From Buchnera aphidicola (Schlechtendalia peitan) (lineage in GTDB: Bacteria; Pseudomonadota; Gammaproteobacteria; Enterobacterales; Enterobacteriaceae), in the NCBI GenBank assembly GCA_039830055.1, contig CP140043.1:558001-622000 (forward strand): a stretch of DNA of 64,000 nucleotides, read 5' to 3'. The notes beneath the pieces were generated by a model. The model was not told where the DNA came from. It made no database searches and saw only the letters and a program-made list of their open reading frames with translations. How positions within the stretch are numbered: position 1 is the first letter of the stretch; every line of letters begins with the position of its first letter. Positions 1 through 10,852 of this stretch are shown here, in pieces. Made by a program: the position numbers and the translations under genes.

Positions 1-363
1 AGGGTTATTTACATGTCTATTTCCTAACATTTGCATAGTTCCGCCAATACCAACAATAATTTCTGTAACATAACGATCTAATCCATTTTGATCTTGCCAT
101 TTTCTAGTTTGTAATGATCCTTCAACATAAACCTGCGATCCTTTTCTCAAATATTCTCCTGCAATCTCTGCTAATTTTTTAAAAAAAACGATTTTATGCC
201 ATTCTGTTTTTTCTTTCATTTCTCCAGTATTTTTATCTTTCCAAGTTTCAGATGTAGCTAACGTAATATTAGTAACTGCTACTCCATTTTGCATATACCG
301 AACTTCTGGATCTTGACCTACAAAACCCACAAGAATAACTTTATTTATTCCTCTACTAGCCAT
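1..363 (-). CDS. ssb: Single-stranded DNA-binding protein, C-terminus cut off by window edge
   Basis: Reading leftward from the ATG at 363, the frame is open to base 1 (121 codons). It begins [20 protein letters not shown] and continues with [20 protein letters not shown] and [20 protein letters not shown], the OB fold of bacterial SSB. SSB coats single-stranded DNA as a tetramer during replication, recombination and repair. The linker and the acidic C-terminal tip that recruits partner proteins lie outside the window. The 248 bp before dusA, transcribed the other way, hold no gene. Confidence 0.95.
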   Translation of the reverse strand, partial: MASRGINKVILVGFVGQDPEVRYMQNGVAVTNITLATSETWKDKNTGEMKEKTEWHKIVFFKKLAEIAGEYLRKGSQVYVEGSLQTRKWQDQNGLDRYVTEIIVGIGGTMQMLGNRHVNNP

Positions 364-611
364 GATAACTATCTCAACCTCAAAGAAATTTGTTAATTTT
401 TCACATATAATACAAACTTTAAAAAAATTTGTTAAAATTTATTAAATAATTATAAATTAATAGATTACTAGTATATCATGAATAATCAAGATCGCTGTAA
501 AAATCTAAATACTAATTATTACGTAAAAATTTATTTTAAAAAAATACGTGTATTCAATATATTTTATATTAAAACACATAAATAAAAATATAAACAAACT
601 TTTAAAAAAGC

Positions 612-1586
612 ATGCCATATAATTTTATGACAAACATTTATAAATTTTCAGTTGCTCCTATGTTACACTATACTGATCGACACTGTAGATTTTTACATCG
701 TCAATTTACAACACAAACATTGTTATATACTGAAATGATAACCGAAGATTATTTAATAAATTTTAAAAATACTATTCCTAAAGTACATACTTATGAACAT
801 CCTATAGCTATTCAAATTGCTGGAAAAAATCCTAAAAAACTTGAAATATGTTCAAGAATAGCTTATTCAAAAGGATATGATGAAATTAATTTAAATGTAG
901 GTTGTCCTTCTAATAGAGTAAAAAAATCGGGATTTGGTATATATTTGGTACAAAATATTCCACTTTTAACAAATATTATTAAAACAATGGTAAATTCTGT
1001 TCCAATACCTGTGAGCATAAAAACTAGAATCGGTTTAGATAAGCAAGATGATTATTATTTTTTAAGAAATCTTGTAAAATGTACTTCACAATATGGAATG
1101 TGCAATAAATATATTATTCATGCGCGAAAAGCATTATCCAATGGAATTAGCACAAAACATAATAGAACTATACCTCAATTAAATTATAATATGGTATATA
1201 CGCTAAAAAAAGACTTTCCAAAATTAACTATAATTATTAATGGAAATATCTTATCCATACAAGATGCTAAAATTCATTTAAAACATGTTGATGGAGTAAT
1301 GATTGGACGATCTATATATAATAATCCTTCCATATTATCGCATGTAGATACAGAAATGTTTGGGCTTAAAAAAAAATGCATAAAAACACTTATAAGAAAT
1401 ATGTATCCTTATATTGAACATGAATTACACATGGGTACATCTTTTCAACATATTTCAAGACACATGTTTGGATTATTTTATGGCATTCCTGGTTGCAAAA
1501 TGTGGAAAAAATACTTAAGTGATAACATATATAAAAAAAATTCCGATATAACAATACTAGAAAACGCACTGAAATTTGTGACTTAA
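612..1586 (+). CDS. dusA: tRNA-dihydrouridine synthase A
   Basis: FMN-dependent reductase that makes dihydrouridine in the D-loop of tRNAs (U20/U20a in E. coli). The TIM-barrel start SVAPMLHYTDRHCR, the FMN/active-site segment INLNVGCPSNRV with the catalytic Cys near residue 98, the HARKA motif and GVMIGRSIYNNP are DusA signatures. The 324 residues approach the E. coli length. A second in-frame ATG five codons downstream is an alternative start, and neither has a clear Shine-Dalgarno sequence. dnaB follows, as in E. coli once pspG and qorA are removed. Confidence 0.93.
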   Translation: MPYNFMTNIYKFSVAPMLHYTDRHCRFLHRQFTTQTLLYTEMITEDYLINFKNTIPKVHTYEHPIAIQIAGKNPKKLEICSRIAYSKGYDEINLNVGCPSNRVKKSGFGIYLVQNIPLLTNIIKTMVNSVPIPVSIKTRIGLDKQDDYYFLRNLVKCTSQYGMCNKYIIHARKALSNGISTKHNRTIPQLNYNMVYTLKKDFPKLTIIINGNILSIQDAKIHLKHVDGVMIGRSIYNNPSILSHVDTEMFGLKKKCIKTLIRNMYPYIEHELHMGTSFQHISRHMFGLFYGIPGCKMWKKYLSDNIYKKNSDITILENALKFVT

Positions 1587-1808
1587 AATATAAATACATA
1601 TAATTTACTACTTATAATTTTACAAAAAAAAATTCATATACATTCCATTATTCATTATATTTATTAAAATCCAATAAAGTTACTAAAATTTTATTTAAAA
1701 GACACAAACATTTAATTGAAAAATAGAATTATTGCAAGTAAATGTCTTATCTCATAACAACAACATAATTTATAATTATAATAGTTGAATTTTGGTGTTA
1801 CATTAAAA

Positions 1809-3191
1809 ATGTCAAAAAAAAAAATATTTAATGATCAAGTTAAAGACGTTATGCTCCCTCATTCACTAGAAGCTGAACAATCTATATTAGGTGGCTTAAT
1901 GTTAGATAACGAACAATGGGATTGCATTGCAGAACAAATCACAGAACACGATTTCTTTAGTTATCCTCATAAATTAATTTTTCGAGAAATGCAATACTTG
2001 CTAAACCGTGGATATCCTATCGATCTTATAACATTGTCAGAATCTTTAGAAAAACAGGGAAAATTAGAAAGCATAGGAAGATTTTCTTATTTGGCAGAAC
2101 TATCTAAAAACATTCCTAGTACTGCTAATATTTCAGCATATGCTGAAATAGTACGAGAACATTCTATTATTCGTGAAATTATTCAAACAGCATACAAAAT
2201 AATTCATATTGGACACAATTTAAAAGGACAAACTAGTGAAGAACTTTTAAATTTAGCTGAATCTAAAATATTTAATATTACAGAAAATCGTCTAAAAAAA
2301 AATAATCAACCCAAAAATATAGAACACATACTAGATACTACTCTAAAAAATATTGAAAAACTATTCAACTCATCTAATAAAGGAATTACTGGAATTAATA
2401 CAGGATATCAAGATCTTAATAAAAAAACATCCGGTTTACAACCTTCAAATTTAATTATTATTGCAGCACGACCCTCAATGGGAAAAACAACATTTGCTAT
2501 GAATATTTGTGAAAATATTGCAATGACTTATGATAAACCAGTATTGATTTTTAGTTTAGAAATGTCGGGGGAACAAATAATGATGAGAATGTTATCTTCT
2601 TTATCTCGAGTAAATCAAGATAAAATACGAACAGGACAACTTAATGATGAAGATTGGTCTAGAATTTCTAGCACAATCAATATCCTATTAAAGAAAAAAA
2701 ATATGTATATTGACGATTCATCCACTTTAACACCGACTGAAATGCGATCTAGATCACGCAGGATTTATCGAGAAAATAACGGATTAAGCTTAATTATGGT
2801 CGACTATCTACAATTAATGAAAGTTCCTTCACTAATAGGAAATAGAACGTTAGAAATAGCTGAAGTTTCACGAACATTAAAAGCATTAGCAAAAGAATTA
2901 CAAGTTCCTATCATTGCCTTGTCACAATTAAATAGATTATTAGAACAGAGGGGGGATAAACGACCTATTAATTCTGACTTACGCGAATCTGGTTCTTTAG
3001 AACAAGATGCAGATTTAATAATGTTTATATATAGAGACGAATTATATCACGAAAATACAGATCTAAAAGGAATAGCGGAAATTATCATAGGAAAACAAAG
3101 AAATGGACCTATTGGCACAATTAAATTAACTTTTAATGGTCATTGGTCACGATTTGACAATTATTTTGGATCTAAATGCTACGAAAAATAA
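1809..3191 (+). CDS. dnaB: Replicative DNA helicase DnaB
   Basis: Hexameric 5'-3' helicase at the replication fork. The N-terminal domain starts around LPHSLEAEQSILGGLMLDN. The RecA-like domain has Walker A ARPSMGKTT at about residues 220-228, then Walker B-like IMVDYLQLM, and ends QRNGPIGTIKLTFNGHWSRF as in E. coli. The frame can be opened eight codons earlier at a TTG (1785), but those codons match nothing, so I start at the ATG at 1809 (460 residues; about 471 in E. coli). Confidence 0.96.
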   Translation: MSKKKIFNDQVKDVMLPHSLEAEQSILGGLMLDNEQWDCIAEQITEHDFFSYPHKLIFREMQYLLNRGYPIDLITLSESLEKQGKLESIGRFSYLAELSKNIPSTANISAYAEIVREHSIIREIIQTAYKIIHIGHNLKGQTSEELLNLAESKIFNITENRLKKNNQPKNIEHILDTTLKNIEKLFNSSNKGITGINTGYQDLNKKTSGLQPSNLIIIAARPSMGKTTFAMNICENIAMTYDKPVLIFSLEMSGEQIMMRMLSSLSRVNQDKIRTGQLNDEDWSRISSTINILLKKKNMYIDDSSTLTPTEMRSRSRRIYRENNGLSLIMVDYLQLMKVPSLIGNRTLEIAEVSRTLKALAKELQVPIIALSQLNRLLEQRGDKRPINSDLRESGSLEQDADLIMFIYRDELYHENTDLKGIAEIIIGKQRNGPIGTIKLTFNGHWSRFDNYFGSKCYEK

Positions 3192-3592
3192 AATGTATTT
3201 AATTATTAAACTTTATACAAAAAATAATTTAAATAGTTAAAAAAAAATATAATCTTTTTATTCTAAACTAAAATAGTTTAAAAAAATTAACATTTACTAT
3301 TTTTAAATTTTCACATATTAACATGACTACACAATCAAAATTATACTTATTTATAAACCTTTAAATAATTATTAATAAAATATAATGTAAAATTATATAA
3401 AATAAAAAATTTCTATTAATAAACATGTGATACCATTTAAATATATAAAATATAAATATAGTTGACAAAAAATATTGATATTATTATTATTCAATTGCAT
3501 TTAAAAACATTTAATTAATAATAATAAAAAAACAAACATTATGTATTATAATAAAATAATAAGAAAAATATAAAAATCGGTTAAATACAAGT
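3192..3592. other. Gene-free spacer between dnaB and gshB
   Basis: About 400 bp of nearly pure A/T. There is one small 7-bp inverted repeat at 3264-3280 (TAAACTA, 3-nt loop, TAGTTTA) followed by an A-run, which could be a weak hairpin after dnaB. No coding signal or structural RNA was recognised. Confidence 0.6.
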
Positions 3593-4549
3593 ATGAAAAT
3601 AAAATTAGGAATTATAATGGATCCTATTTATTCTATTAATATACAGAAAGATTCTAGCTTTGCTATATTACTAGAAGCACAAAAAAGAGGATATTTAATA
3701 TATTATATGGAATTATCAGACTTATACTTAAAAAATGATCAACCTTTTTCAAAATCTAAATTATTATTACTAAAAAATAATACTAAAAAATGGTTTTCTT
3801 TTGAAAAATCAGAAGACATTTCACTGTTAGATTTAAATATAATCTTAATTAGAAAAGATCCTCCCGTAAATGAGCAATATATATATACTACATATATTCT
3901 TGAAGAAGCTGAAAAAAAAGGTGTACTCGTAATTAATAAACCCAAGAGTTTACGAGATTTTAACGAAAAACTATTTACTATATGGTTTCCTAATTTCATT
4001 CCTCATACACTAGTAACTAGCAATATTGATAAAATATATAATTTTTTACAAAAACATGATGATATTATAATAAAACCATTAAATGGAATGGGAGGAATGT
4101 CAATTTTTCGTATTAAGAAAAACGATTCTAATACAATGGTCATTATCGAAACTATGACTAATTATGGAAAAAAATTGTGTATGTCTCAAATTTATATTCC
4201 AGATATTCAACATGGAGATAAAAGAATACTGATTATTAACGGGAAACCATTTCCTTGGTGTTTATCTAGAATTCCAAAAATTAACGAAAATAGAGGGAAT
4301 TTAGCCGTAGGAGGAATAGGAAAAGTACACAAACTTACTTCAAATGACTGGAAAATAGCTAATTCTGTAGGAGAAGTACTTAAAAAACATGGATTGCATT
4401 TTGTAGGACTGGATGTTATTGGAAATAAACTAACAGAAATTAATATCACTAGCCCTACATGTATAAAAGAAATTGAAGCTCAATGTAAAATATCTATAAG
4501 TAATATTATCCTAAATTCCATAGAAAAACGTCTAATTAATAATTATTAA
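3593..4549 (+). CDS. gshB: Glutathione synthetase
   Basis: ATP-grasp ligase that joins glycine to gamma-glutamylcysteine, the last step of glutathione synthesis in the cytoplasm. The 318 residues (316 in E. coli) are colinear throughout: MDPIYSINIQKDSSFAILLE at the start, RKDPPVNEQYIYTTYILEEA, the ATP-grasp loop KPLNGMGGMSIFR, RGNLAVGGIGKVH, and the metal-binding end GLDVIGNKLTEINITSPTC. It stands alone between dnaB and a decayed yqgE. No gshA is visible in the window. Confidence 0.96.
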   Translation: MKIKLGIIMDPIYSINIQKDSSFAILLEAQKRGYLIYYMELSDLYLKNDQPFSKSKLLLLKNNTKKWFSFEKSEDISLLDLNIILIRKDPPVNEQYIYTTYILEEAEKKGVLVINKPKSLRDFNEKLFTIWFPNFIPHTLVTSNIDKIYNFLQKHDDIIIKPLNGMGGMSIFRIKKNDSNTMVIIETMTNYGKKLCMSQIYIPDIQHGDKRILIINGKPFPWCLSRIPKINENRGNLAVGGIGKVHKLTSNDWKIANSVGEVLKKHGLHFVGLDVIGNKLTEINITSPTCIKEIEAQCKISISNIILNSIEKRLINNY

Positions 4550-4629
4550 TAAAATTATTTATTTCTAAAATAATTATTTTCTCATTCATTAATATAAAAA
4601 TTCATATATAAACGAAAACATAAATAAAA

Positions 4630-5182
4630 AAATAATTTTAATAACAATTTTTTAATATTATGTTTAGTTTAAAGAACTAATATTTTAAACCATCTATTAT
4701 ATATACGTATACATGAAAAATAAAATAATAAAAAACTATAATTCATAAATAAATTCAAAACTTGATAATAAAAAAATTTTATAATAAACTAAATATCAAT
4801 ATATTACCTAAAAATTATGCTAATAATTTTAAAAAATCTGTAATAATCGGAAAAATAACATCTAAAATATAAATTTTAAAATATTTTTTTAAAAAATCGT
4901 GTCTAGTATTTTAATGTCAAACAAATATTTCTGTTGCATCCTCTCTCGATATTTTAAAATACACTACTCATTATAATAATTATAAACAGATCAATGATAT
5001 TAAACTTTTATACATGAAAACTAATCAACTATAAAAATGAAATATTAGAAATATATTACTAATTCTATTAAAAAATACAAAAATTTTATTTAGAACTTTT
5101 TTATCTAAAATATCGAATAATTAAACTTATGATATCGGAATCAATATAAAAAATTAATTCTAATTTAAGGACATGCATAAAC
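4630..5182 (+). pseudogene. yqgE: Decayed yqgE (UPF0301 family) between gshB and ruvX
   Basis: No open frame survives, but one reading phase still aligns with E. coli YqgE (recalled sequence) in three places in order. At 4660-4710 it reads M F S L K N * Y F K P S I I Y T Y against residues 11-27 (MPALQDPIFRRSVVYIC). At 4921-4965 it reads TNISVASSLDILKYT, near residues 101-115. At 5023-5097 it gives a gap-free 25-codon match to residues 136-160, with NQL*K*NIRNILL over GQLEQEILDNAWL and ILFRT over ILFKT. All three lie in the same phase, the spacing drifts by only 3-4 codons, and the reconstructed end falls at the ruvX start, as in E. coli gshB-yqgE-yqgF. Stops within the second and third blocks and the missing residues show it is dead. 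Confidence 0.8.
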
Positions 5183-5623
5183 ATGATAGTTTTAGCTTTT
5201 GATTTTGGAAAAAAAAATATTGGAGTCGCAGTGGGGCAAAACATTACAAAAACTGCAAAAACTTTGTCGTGTATTAAAATAAAAAAAAATGTAATAAATT
5301 TTGAAATATTTAAAAAATTATTCTATGAATGGAAACCATATGTTGCAATTGTTGGATTGCCACTTAATATGGATGGAACGCAACAAAAAATCACAAAACA
5401 CACTAAAAAATTTGCGAAACAATTGTTTGAACACTTCAAAATACCAATATATCTACATGATGAAAGGTTGACTACCATAGAAGCAAAAACTACATTATTT
5501 GAAAAATATGGATTTAAATCTCTTAAAAAAGAAAGGATAAATTCAATGTCCGCCGTTATTATTTTAGAAAGTTGGTTCATGAATAATAACAGTATATACA
5601 TGAAATCATTAAAAAGAAACTAA
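5183..5623 (+). CDS. ruvX: Putative pre-16S rRNA nuclease / Holliday junction resolvase-like YqgF
   Basis: RNase H-fold protein, known in E. coli as the nuclease that trims the 5' end of pre-16S rRNA. Family marks are LAFDFGKKNIGVAVGQ at the start, VGLPLNMDGTQQ in the middle, LHDERLTTIEA and the ending SAVIILESWF. The 146 residues slightly exceed the E. coli length (138). The start is fixed by AAGGA at 5167-5171; an ATG ten bases upstream is out of frame. The gene directly abuts the yqgE fossil and is convergent with leuA. Confidence 0.93.
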   Translation: MIVLAFDFGKKNIGVAVGQNITKTAKTLSCIKIKKNVINFEIFKKLFYEWKPYVAIVGLPLNMDGTQQKITKHTKKFAKQLFEHFKIPIYLHDERLTTIEAKTTLFEKYGFKSLKKERINSMSAVIILESWFMNNNSIYMKSLKRN

Positions 5624-5743
5624 GTATTTTAAGAAAAATACTGGCATAACTACATACTTTAAACATACATATGAACGTAAAAATCAAAATCACTTTTACA
5701 TCCATATTTTAAAAACATAATAACTCCTTAGAATATCATCATA

Positions 5744-7291
5744 TCAAAGAAGATTTGTTGATTTTTTTCGTATTTGTTTAATTATCCAAATATTGTTAAT
5801 AATACTAATCATAGATTTTATAAAAGATTCAAGAATATCTAAAGATGAGCCTTGCCCATGAAACACACGATTGTTATATTCACTTTTAACATTAAACTGA
5901 AAAATAGAATTAATATCTTTTCGTTTTGTTACTAAATAAAAATCTTTTATTTTAATATCAAAAGATGATATCTTATTTAATGCTTTACATATTGCATATA
6001 TTAATCCATTTTTAGTCGTTATAACTTCAGTATAAACCTGTGATCCACATAAAATTTCTATCGAAAAATACGACAAACCATCTAAACTAGATTTTACACT
6101 AAAATATTTTAATTTAAAATGTTTTGAAAAAATACTACTCGAATTCGTGAATAAAAGTATCTCTAAATCATAATCAAATACTTGACCGTTCTTATCTGCA
6201 AATTTTAAAAAAGAACTATACAAATCATTCAAATCGTAATCACTATTTTCTTTATATCCCATTTCAGACATATAATGTCTAACAGCTGCGCGTCCTGAAC
6301 GAGAAGTTAAATTTAATGATGCTGATTTTATACCTATAGTTTCAGGAGCTATTATTTCATAATTTTTTCTATTTTTTAATATGCCATCTTGATGAATTCC
6401 AGATGAATGCAAAAAAGCATTACTACCAACTATAGCCTTGTTTACAGGAATAGAAACATTACATATCTCACTAACTATTTTACTAGTATTATAAATCTCT
6501 TTATGATTAATATTAGTATGTAGCTTAAAAATATCTTTTCTAACTTTAATCGCCATAACTACTTCTTCTAAAGCTGCGTTTCCAGCACGTTCTCCTATAC
6601 CATTTATCGTTCCTTCTATTTGCCTAGCCCCAGCTTGTATAGCAGAAATTGAATTAGCAACAGCCATTCCTAAATCATTGTGACAATGTATAGATATAAT
6701 TGCTTTGTCGATATTAGAAACTTTATTATACAAAGCAGTAATAATTTTTTTAAATTGACTTGGAATAGTATAACCTACTGTATCTGGAATATTAATGGTC
6801 GTTGCACCAGAACTAATAGCTATTTCTACCATACGACATAAGTTATCTAAATCTGTTCTTCCTGCATCTTCGCAAGAAAATTCAACATCATCTGTGTATT
6901 TTCTTGCTCTTTTTATAGAACGAATTGACATTTCTATAATTTCATCAAATGTTTTTCCTAATTTAGATTGCATATGCAAATTAGATGTACCTAAAAATAT
7001 ATGAATCCTAAACGATTCAGCATTTTTCATTGCTTCAGCTGCTACATCTATATCTTTATACACACATCGAGCTAAACTACAAATTTTAGAAGTCTTAATA
7101 TTGTCAGAAATCACACGAGTAGATGAAAAATCTCCCGGTGATGAAACAGGAAAACCAACTTCTATAATATCTACTCCTAATTTTTCTAAAGCAAAGGCTA
7201 TTTTTAATTTGTTTTCTACACTCAAACTTGCTTGCAAAGATTGTTCGCCATCTCTCAATGTTGTATCAAAAACAATTAATTGTTGAGTCAT
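5744..7291 (-). CDS. leuA: 2-isopropylmalate synthase
   Basis: Condenses acetyl-CoA with 2-ketoisovalerate, the committed step of leucine synthesis. The 515 residues show the HMGL-like barrel ([27 protein letters not shown], the metal site [28 protein letters not shown]) and then the C-terminal regulatory domain starting near [10 protein letters not shown], so leucine feedback may be retained. AGGA lies just before the ATG. It is the last gene of a leuB-leuC-leuD-leuA series rather than the standard leuA-first order. The 417-bp gap from leuD suggests its own promoter. Confidence 0.96.
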   Translation of the reverse strand: MTQQLIVFDTTLRDGEQSLQASLSVENKLKIAFALEKLGVDIIEVGFPVSSPGDFSSTRVISDNIKTSKICSLARCVYKDIDVAAEAMKNAESFRIHIFLGTSNLHMQSKLGKTFDEIIEMSIRSIKRARKYTDDVEFSCEDAGRTDLDNLCRMVEIAISSGATTINIPDTVGYTIPSQFKKIITALYNKVSNIDKAIISIHCHNDLGMAVANSISAIQAGARQIEGTINGIGERAGNAALEEVVMAIKVRKDIFKLHTNINHKEIYNTSKIVSEICNVSIPVNKAIVGSNAFLHSSGIHQDGILKNRKNYEIIAPETIGIKSASLNLTSRSGRAAVRHYMSEMGYKENSDYDLNDLYSSFLKFADKNGQVFDYDLEILLFTNSSSIFSKHFKLKYFSVKSSLDGLSYFSIEILCGSQVYTEVITTKNGLIYAICKALNKISSFDIKIKDFYLVTKRKDINSIFQFNVKSEYNNRVFHGQGSSLDILESFIKSMISIINNIWIIKQIRKKSTNLL

Positions 7292-7708
7292 TTATTTTCC
7301 TAAAAATTAAATACACTATGTAATAGTCTTTAAAATTTTTTTAAAAATAACAACATAAATGTGCTATTCATTTACAAAAAAAACTACATTTATATATTAC
7401 ATATAATAATTACAATCATTTTTTTAAATATTATCAAACGTTTATTTTTACAAAACTATTTCAAATAGCTATTATATTTTACAATATATAAATATAAATT
7501 ATATGTATCTTTATTAACAAATATTTAATCAATCTGTAAAACAATTAGAACTAAACACATATAATATTGAATCTAATACATAATTATTTCTACACAGACA
7601 AAACATAAACGTTTTAACAATTTAATTCTTAAAATAAATTATCACAAATTTAATGTAAACTATTCGATATTAGAGTTTTAATTTATACATAACATATATA
7701 AACTTTTT
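7292..7708. other. Spacer between leuD and leuA
   Basis: About 417 bp, A/T-rich, with no coding frame. It sits at the junction expected if a circular leu plasmid had been opened between leuA and leuB: any plasmid replication gene would have lain here between leuD and leuA. I see no recognisable repA remnant. It probably holds the leuA promoter, and the only clear signal is the ribosome binding site next to leuA. Confidence 0.5.
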
Positions 7709-8326
7709 CTATACGCTATTAAAAGGATTCAAAAATTTTGGAATACTATTTTCATAATTCTCGATTTTTTTGATATGATTTAAAGTTAAATCAACATCGT
7801 CTAATCCATTTAATATACAATATTTGTGCACATAATTAATTTTAAATTTATAACATTGATTGTCTACTAATACTTCATTATTCACTAAATTTACTGTTAT
7901 AAGCATATTAGGACAATTTACTACGATTTTAAATAAGTAATTTATTATATTTTTAGAAAATGTAATTGGTAACAAACCATTTTTAATACTATTACTATAA
8001 AAAATATCTGCAAAACTAGATGATATCACCACCTTAATCCCAAAATCTAATAAAGCCCAAACAGCATGTTCTCTTGACGAACCACAACCAAAATTCTCTC
8101 TTGTTAATAAAATTGTACTATTCTTATAACGATCTTGATTTAAAACAAAATCAACATTTAATTTATTTTCTAAACCCTCTAAATATCTCCAATCATGAAA
8201 TAAATGCTTACCAAACCCTAATTTAGTAATTTTTTGTAAAAATTGTTTAGGAATAATTACATCAGTATCTACATTCGATACATCTAACGGGACTGCTATT
8301 CCAGTATGACAAGCCAATTTAGACAT
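7709..8326 (-). CDS. leuD: 3-isopropylmalate dehydratase small subunit
   Basis: Small swivelling subunit of isopropylmalate isomerase; pairs with LeuC to convert 2- to 3-isopropylmalate. At 205 residues it has near-normal length. Family motifs are DTDVIIPKQFLQKI, the substrate-loop segment RENFGCGSSREHAVWAL, and SSSFADIFYSNSIKNGLLPI. It starts at an ATG 25 bp after the leuC stop, so the two are translated from one message. Confidence 0.96.
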   Translation of the reverse strand: MSKLACHTGIAVPLDVSNVDTDVIIPKQFLQKITKLGFGKHLFHDWRYLEGLENKLNVDFVLNQDRYKNSTILLTRENFGCGSSREHAVWALLDFGIKVVISSSFADIFYSNSIKNGLLPITFSKNIINYLFKIVVNCPNMLITVNLVNNEVLVDNQCYKFKINYVHKYCILNGLDDVDLTLNHIKKIENYENSIPKFLNPFNSV

Positions 8327-8351
8327 TTTAATTTCCTATAAACATTTTATG

Positions 8352-9755
8352 TTAAAATTGTAACTTCCTAACATCAACAAAACGACCAAAAATTGCCGAA
8401 GCAGCAGCCATAATAGGACTAACTAAATGAGTTCTTCCACCTCTCCCCTGACGACCTTCAAAATTTCTATTACTAGTTGAAGCACAACGTTCTTTATTAT
8501 TTAAAATATCACCATTCATGGCTAAACACATAGAACATCCAGAATAACGCCATTCAAATCCAGAATTAATAAAAATTTTATCTAATCCCTCTTCTTCCGC
8601 TTGCTTCTTTACTACTCCAGAACCGGGAACAATAATTGCATGCACTTTTTTAGAAACGTTTTTATATTTTACAATTTTAGCAATGTCCCGTAAATCTTCT
8701 ATTCTGGAATTAGTACATGATCCAATAAAAACTTTATCAATAGATACGTCTGTCAAATACATACCGGGTTCTAATCCCATGTACTTTAAAGATTGTTCTG
8801 CACTATTCCTCTCTAAAACATCATAATAAGAATTAAGATCTGGTATCTTTTCATCAATAGAGATAACTTGACTAGGATTAGTTCCCCAAGTAATTTGAGG
8901 AGATAAATGTGATATATTTAATACTATTTTTTTATCAAAAATTGCTCCTATATCAGATTTTAGGGCACTCCAATATAATAATGCATCATTCCAAACATTT
9001 TTTTTAGGAATATACTTACGATTTTCTAGATATTTTACTGTAATATGATCAGGAGCAATAATTCCAGATTTTGCACCCATTTCAATAACCATATTACATA
9101 TAGTCATTCTACTCTCCATACTTAAATACGGAATTAAATTTCCAGAAAATTCTACTACATACCCAGAACCACCAGATGTTCCTAATCGTCTAATTATAAA
9201 TAAAATGACATCTTTCGCTGTAATTCCAGAATTCATCCTTCCATTGATTTCTATATTCATGCTTTTAGAACGATTTTGTTTTAAAGTTTGTGTAGACAAA
9301 ACATGCTCTACTTCAGACGTTCCAATACCAAACGATAATGTTCCAAAAGCTCCATGTGTAGAAGTATGAGAATCACCACATACTACTGTCATTCCAGGTA
9401 AAATCATACCTTGCTCAGGAGCAACAACATGAATAATTCCTTGATATGGATGATCTAAATCAAATAATTTGATATTAAATTTATTACAATTTTTTATTAA
9501 TTCATACATTTGTGTTTTAGCTAAAATAGTTGAACAATGCATGTCTCTACTAATTGTAGGAACATTATGATCCATAGTAGCAAAAGTTTTATGAGGTTTT
9601 CTTACTACTCTATTTTTGCGACACATTTCACTAAATGCCTGAGGAGAAGTAACTTCATGTATTAGATGTAAATCTATGTATAAAATTGGAGACTGATTTT
9701 GTTCTTCATATACTACATGCGAATCATATAATTTTTGATAAAGTGTCTTTTTCAT
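8352..9755 (-). CDS. leuC: 3-isopropylmalate dehydratase large subunit
   Basis: Aconitase-family subunit carrying the [4Fe-4S] cluster that isomerises isopropylmalate. The 467 residues include [15 protein letters not shown] and the three cluster cysteines in [14 protein letters not shown] and [11 protein letters not shown], and the protein ends with the usual [16 protein letters not shown] segment. Its ATG overlaps the leuB stop by four bases (ATGA), which indicates translational coupling. The cluster would be supplied by the isc system at the other end of the window. Confidence 0.97.
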   Translation of the reverse strand: MKKTLYQKLYDSHVVYEEQNQSPILYIDLHLIHEVTSPQAFSEMCRKNRVVRKPHKTFATMDHNVPTISRDMHCSTILAKTQMYELIKNCNKFNIKLFDLDHPYQGIIHVVAPEQGMILPGMTVVCGDSHTSTHGAFGTLSFGIGTSEVEHVLSTQTLKQNRSKSMNIEINGRMNSGITAKDVILFIIRRLGTSGGSGYVVEFSGNLIPYLSMESRMTICNMVIEMGAKSGIIAPDHITVKYLENRKYIPKKNVWNDALLYWSALKSDIGAIFDKKIVLNISHLSPQITWGTNPSQVISIDEKIPDLNSYYDVLERNSAEQSLKYMGLEPGMYLTDVSIDKVFIGSCTNSRIEDLRDIAKIVKYKNVSKKVHAIIVPGSGVVKKQAEEEGLDKIFINSGFEWRYSGCSMCLAMNGDILNNKERCASTSNRNFEGRQGRGGRTHLVSPIMAAASAIFGRFVDVRKLQF

Positions 9756-10852
9756 TTTATTCTTCTATGAGATAATAACTGAGATATAACATCACCCATT
9801 TTTCTAGTACTAGTAAAATGACTATCATCATCTGATATATCTTTCGTTCTATAACCCAATTTTAAAACTTCATATACTACAGATTCTATAACATCTGCTA
9901 TTGAACCTAGTTGAAAACTATACCTAAATAACATACTAATTGAAAGAATTAATGCAATAGGATTAGCTATATTCTTTCCCTGAATATCCGGTGCTGAACC
10001 ACCTGCTGGCTCATATAAACCAAATTTTTTTTCATTTAAACTAGCTGATGGTAATAATCCTATAGAACCAGAAATTGCTGCACACTCATCAGAAATAATA
10101 TCACCAAATATATTGGAACATAAAATCACATCGAACTTATCAGGATTTTTAATTATCTGCATAGTAGCATTGTCAATATATAAGTGAGACAATTTTACTG
10201 TAGGATATTCTAAAGATATATTATCAACTATTTCTCTCCACAATATAGATGTTTCTAATACATTAGACTTATCAATAGAAGTAAGAATACACTTTCTATT
10301 TAAAGCTAATTTGAATGCTATATGAGCAATTCTTTCAATTTCAGATTGAAAATACATTTCTGTATCAAAAGCATATCTTTGATCACCAATATATTTTATA
10401 CCTTTTTTCTTATTAAAATAAATACCTCCTATTAACTCACGCACACATAAAATATCAAATCCTTTTTCAGCTATTTCAGAACGAAGAGGAGATAATATCT
10501 CTAATCCAGGATATAAACGAGCTGGTCTTAAATTTATAAATAAATTAAAATATTTTCTTAAAGGAAGCAAAGAACCTCTTTCCGGTTGACAATTAGATGA
10601 TAAATTTTTCCATTTCGGGCCTCCAACAGCTCCAAATAAAATTGCATCGGAACTTTTACAGCCCAATAATGTATTTTCAGGAAGCGCAATACCATGATTG
10701 TCTATTGCAATTCCTCCAATATCATATTCTTTAGTCTGAATATTCATATTAAAATCTTTTTTAAGTACTTCTAAAATTTTATATCCTTCTTGCATTATTT
10801 CAGGTCCAATGCCATCACCTGGCAAAACAGCAATTTTATATTCCCGATTCAT
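9752..10852 (-). CDS. leuB: 3-isopropylmalate dehydrogenase
   Basis: NAD-dependent oxidative decarboxylase, third step of leucine synthesis. The 366 residues begin [18 protein letters not shown] and contain [12 protein letters not shown], the substrate-binding LRPARLYPG and RELIGGIYF, and the nucleotide-site [26 protein letters not shown] stands about 12 bases before the start. It is the first gene of the cluster, so the operon promoter should lie in the 950 bp upstream. It overlaps leuC by four bases. Confidence 0.97.
   Translation of the reverse strand: MNREYKIAVLPGDGIGPEIMQEGYKILEVLKKDFNMNIQTKEYDIGGIAIDNHGIALPENTLLGCKSSDAILFGAVGGPKWKNLSSNCQPERGSLLPLRKYFNLFINLRPARLYPGLEILSPLRSEIAEKGFDILCVRELIGGIYFNKKKGIKYIGDQRYAFDTEMYFQSEIERIAHIAFKLALNRKCILTSIDKSNVLETSILWREIVDNISLEYPTVKLSHLYIDNATMQIIKNPDKFDVILCSNIFGDIISDECAAISGSIGLLPSASLNEKKFGLYEPAGGSAPDIQGKNIANPIALILSISMLFRYSFQLGSIADVIESVVYEVLKLGYRTKDISDDDSHFTSTRKMGDVISQLLSHRRIK

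Noticed and set aside
4801..4848. ILPKNYANNF read as YqgE residues FILHTPPSNFASS
   Set aside because: The phase fits, but its spacing is inconsistent with the three colinear blocks, so it was not used as evidence for the fossil.
5623..5642. 8-bp inverted repeat between ruvX and leuA as terminator
   Set aside because: Almost all A/T, without a T-run on either side; not distinguishable from background.
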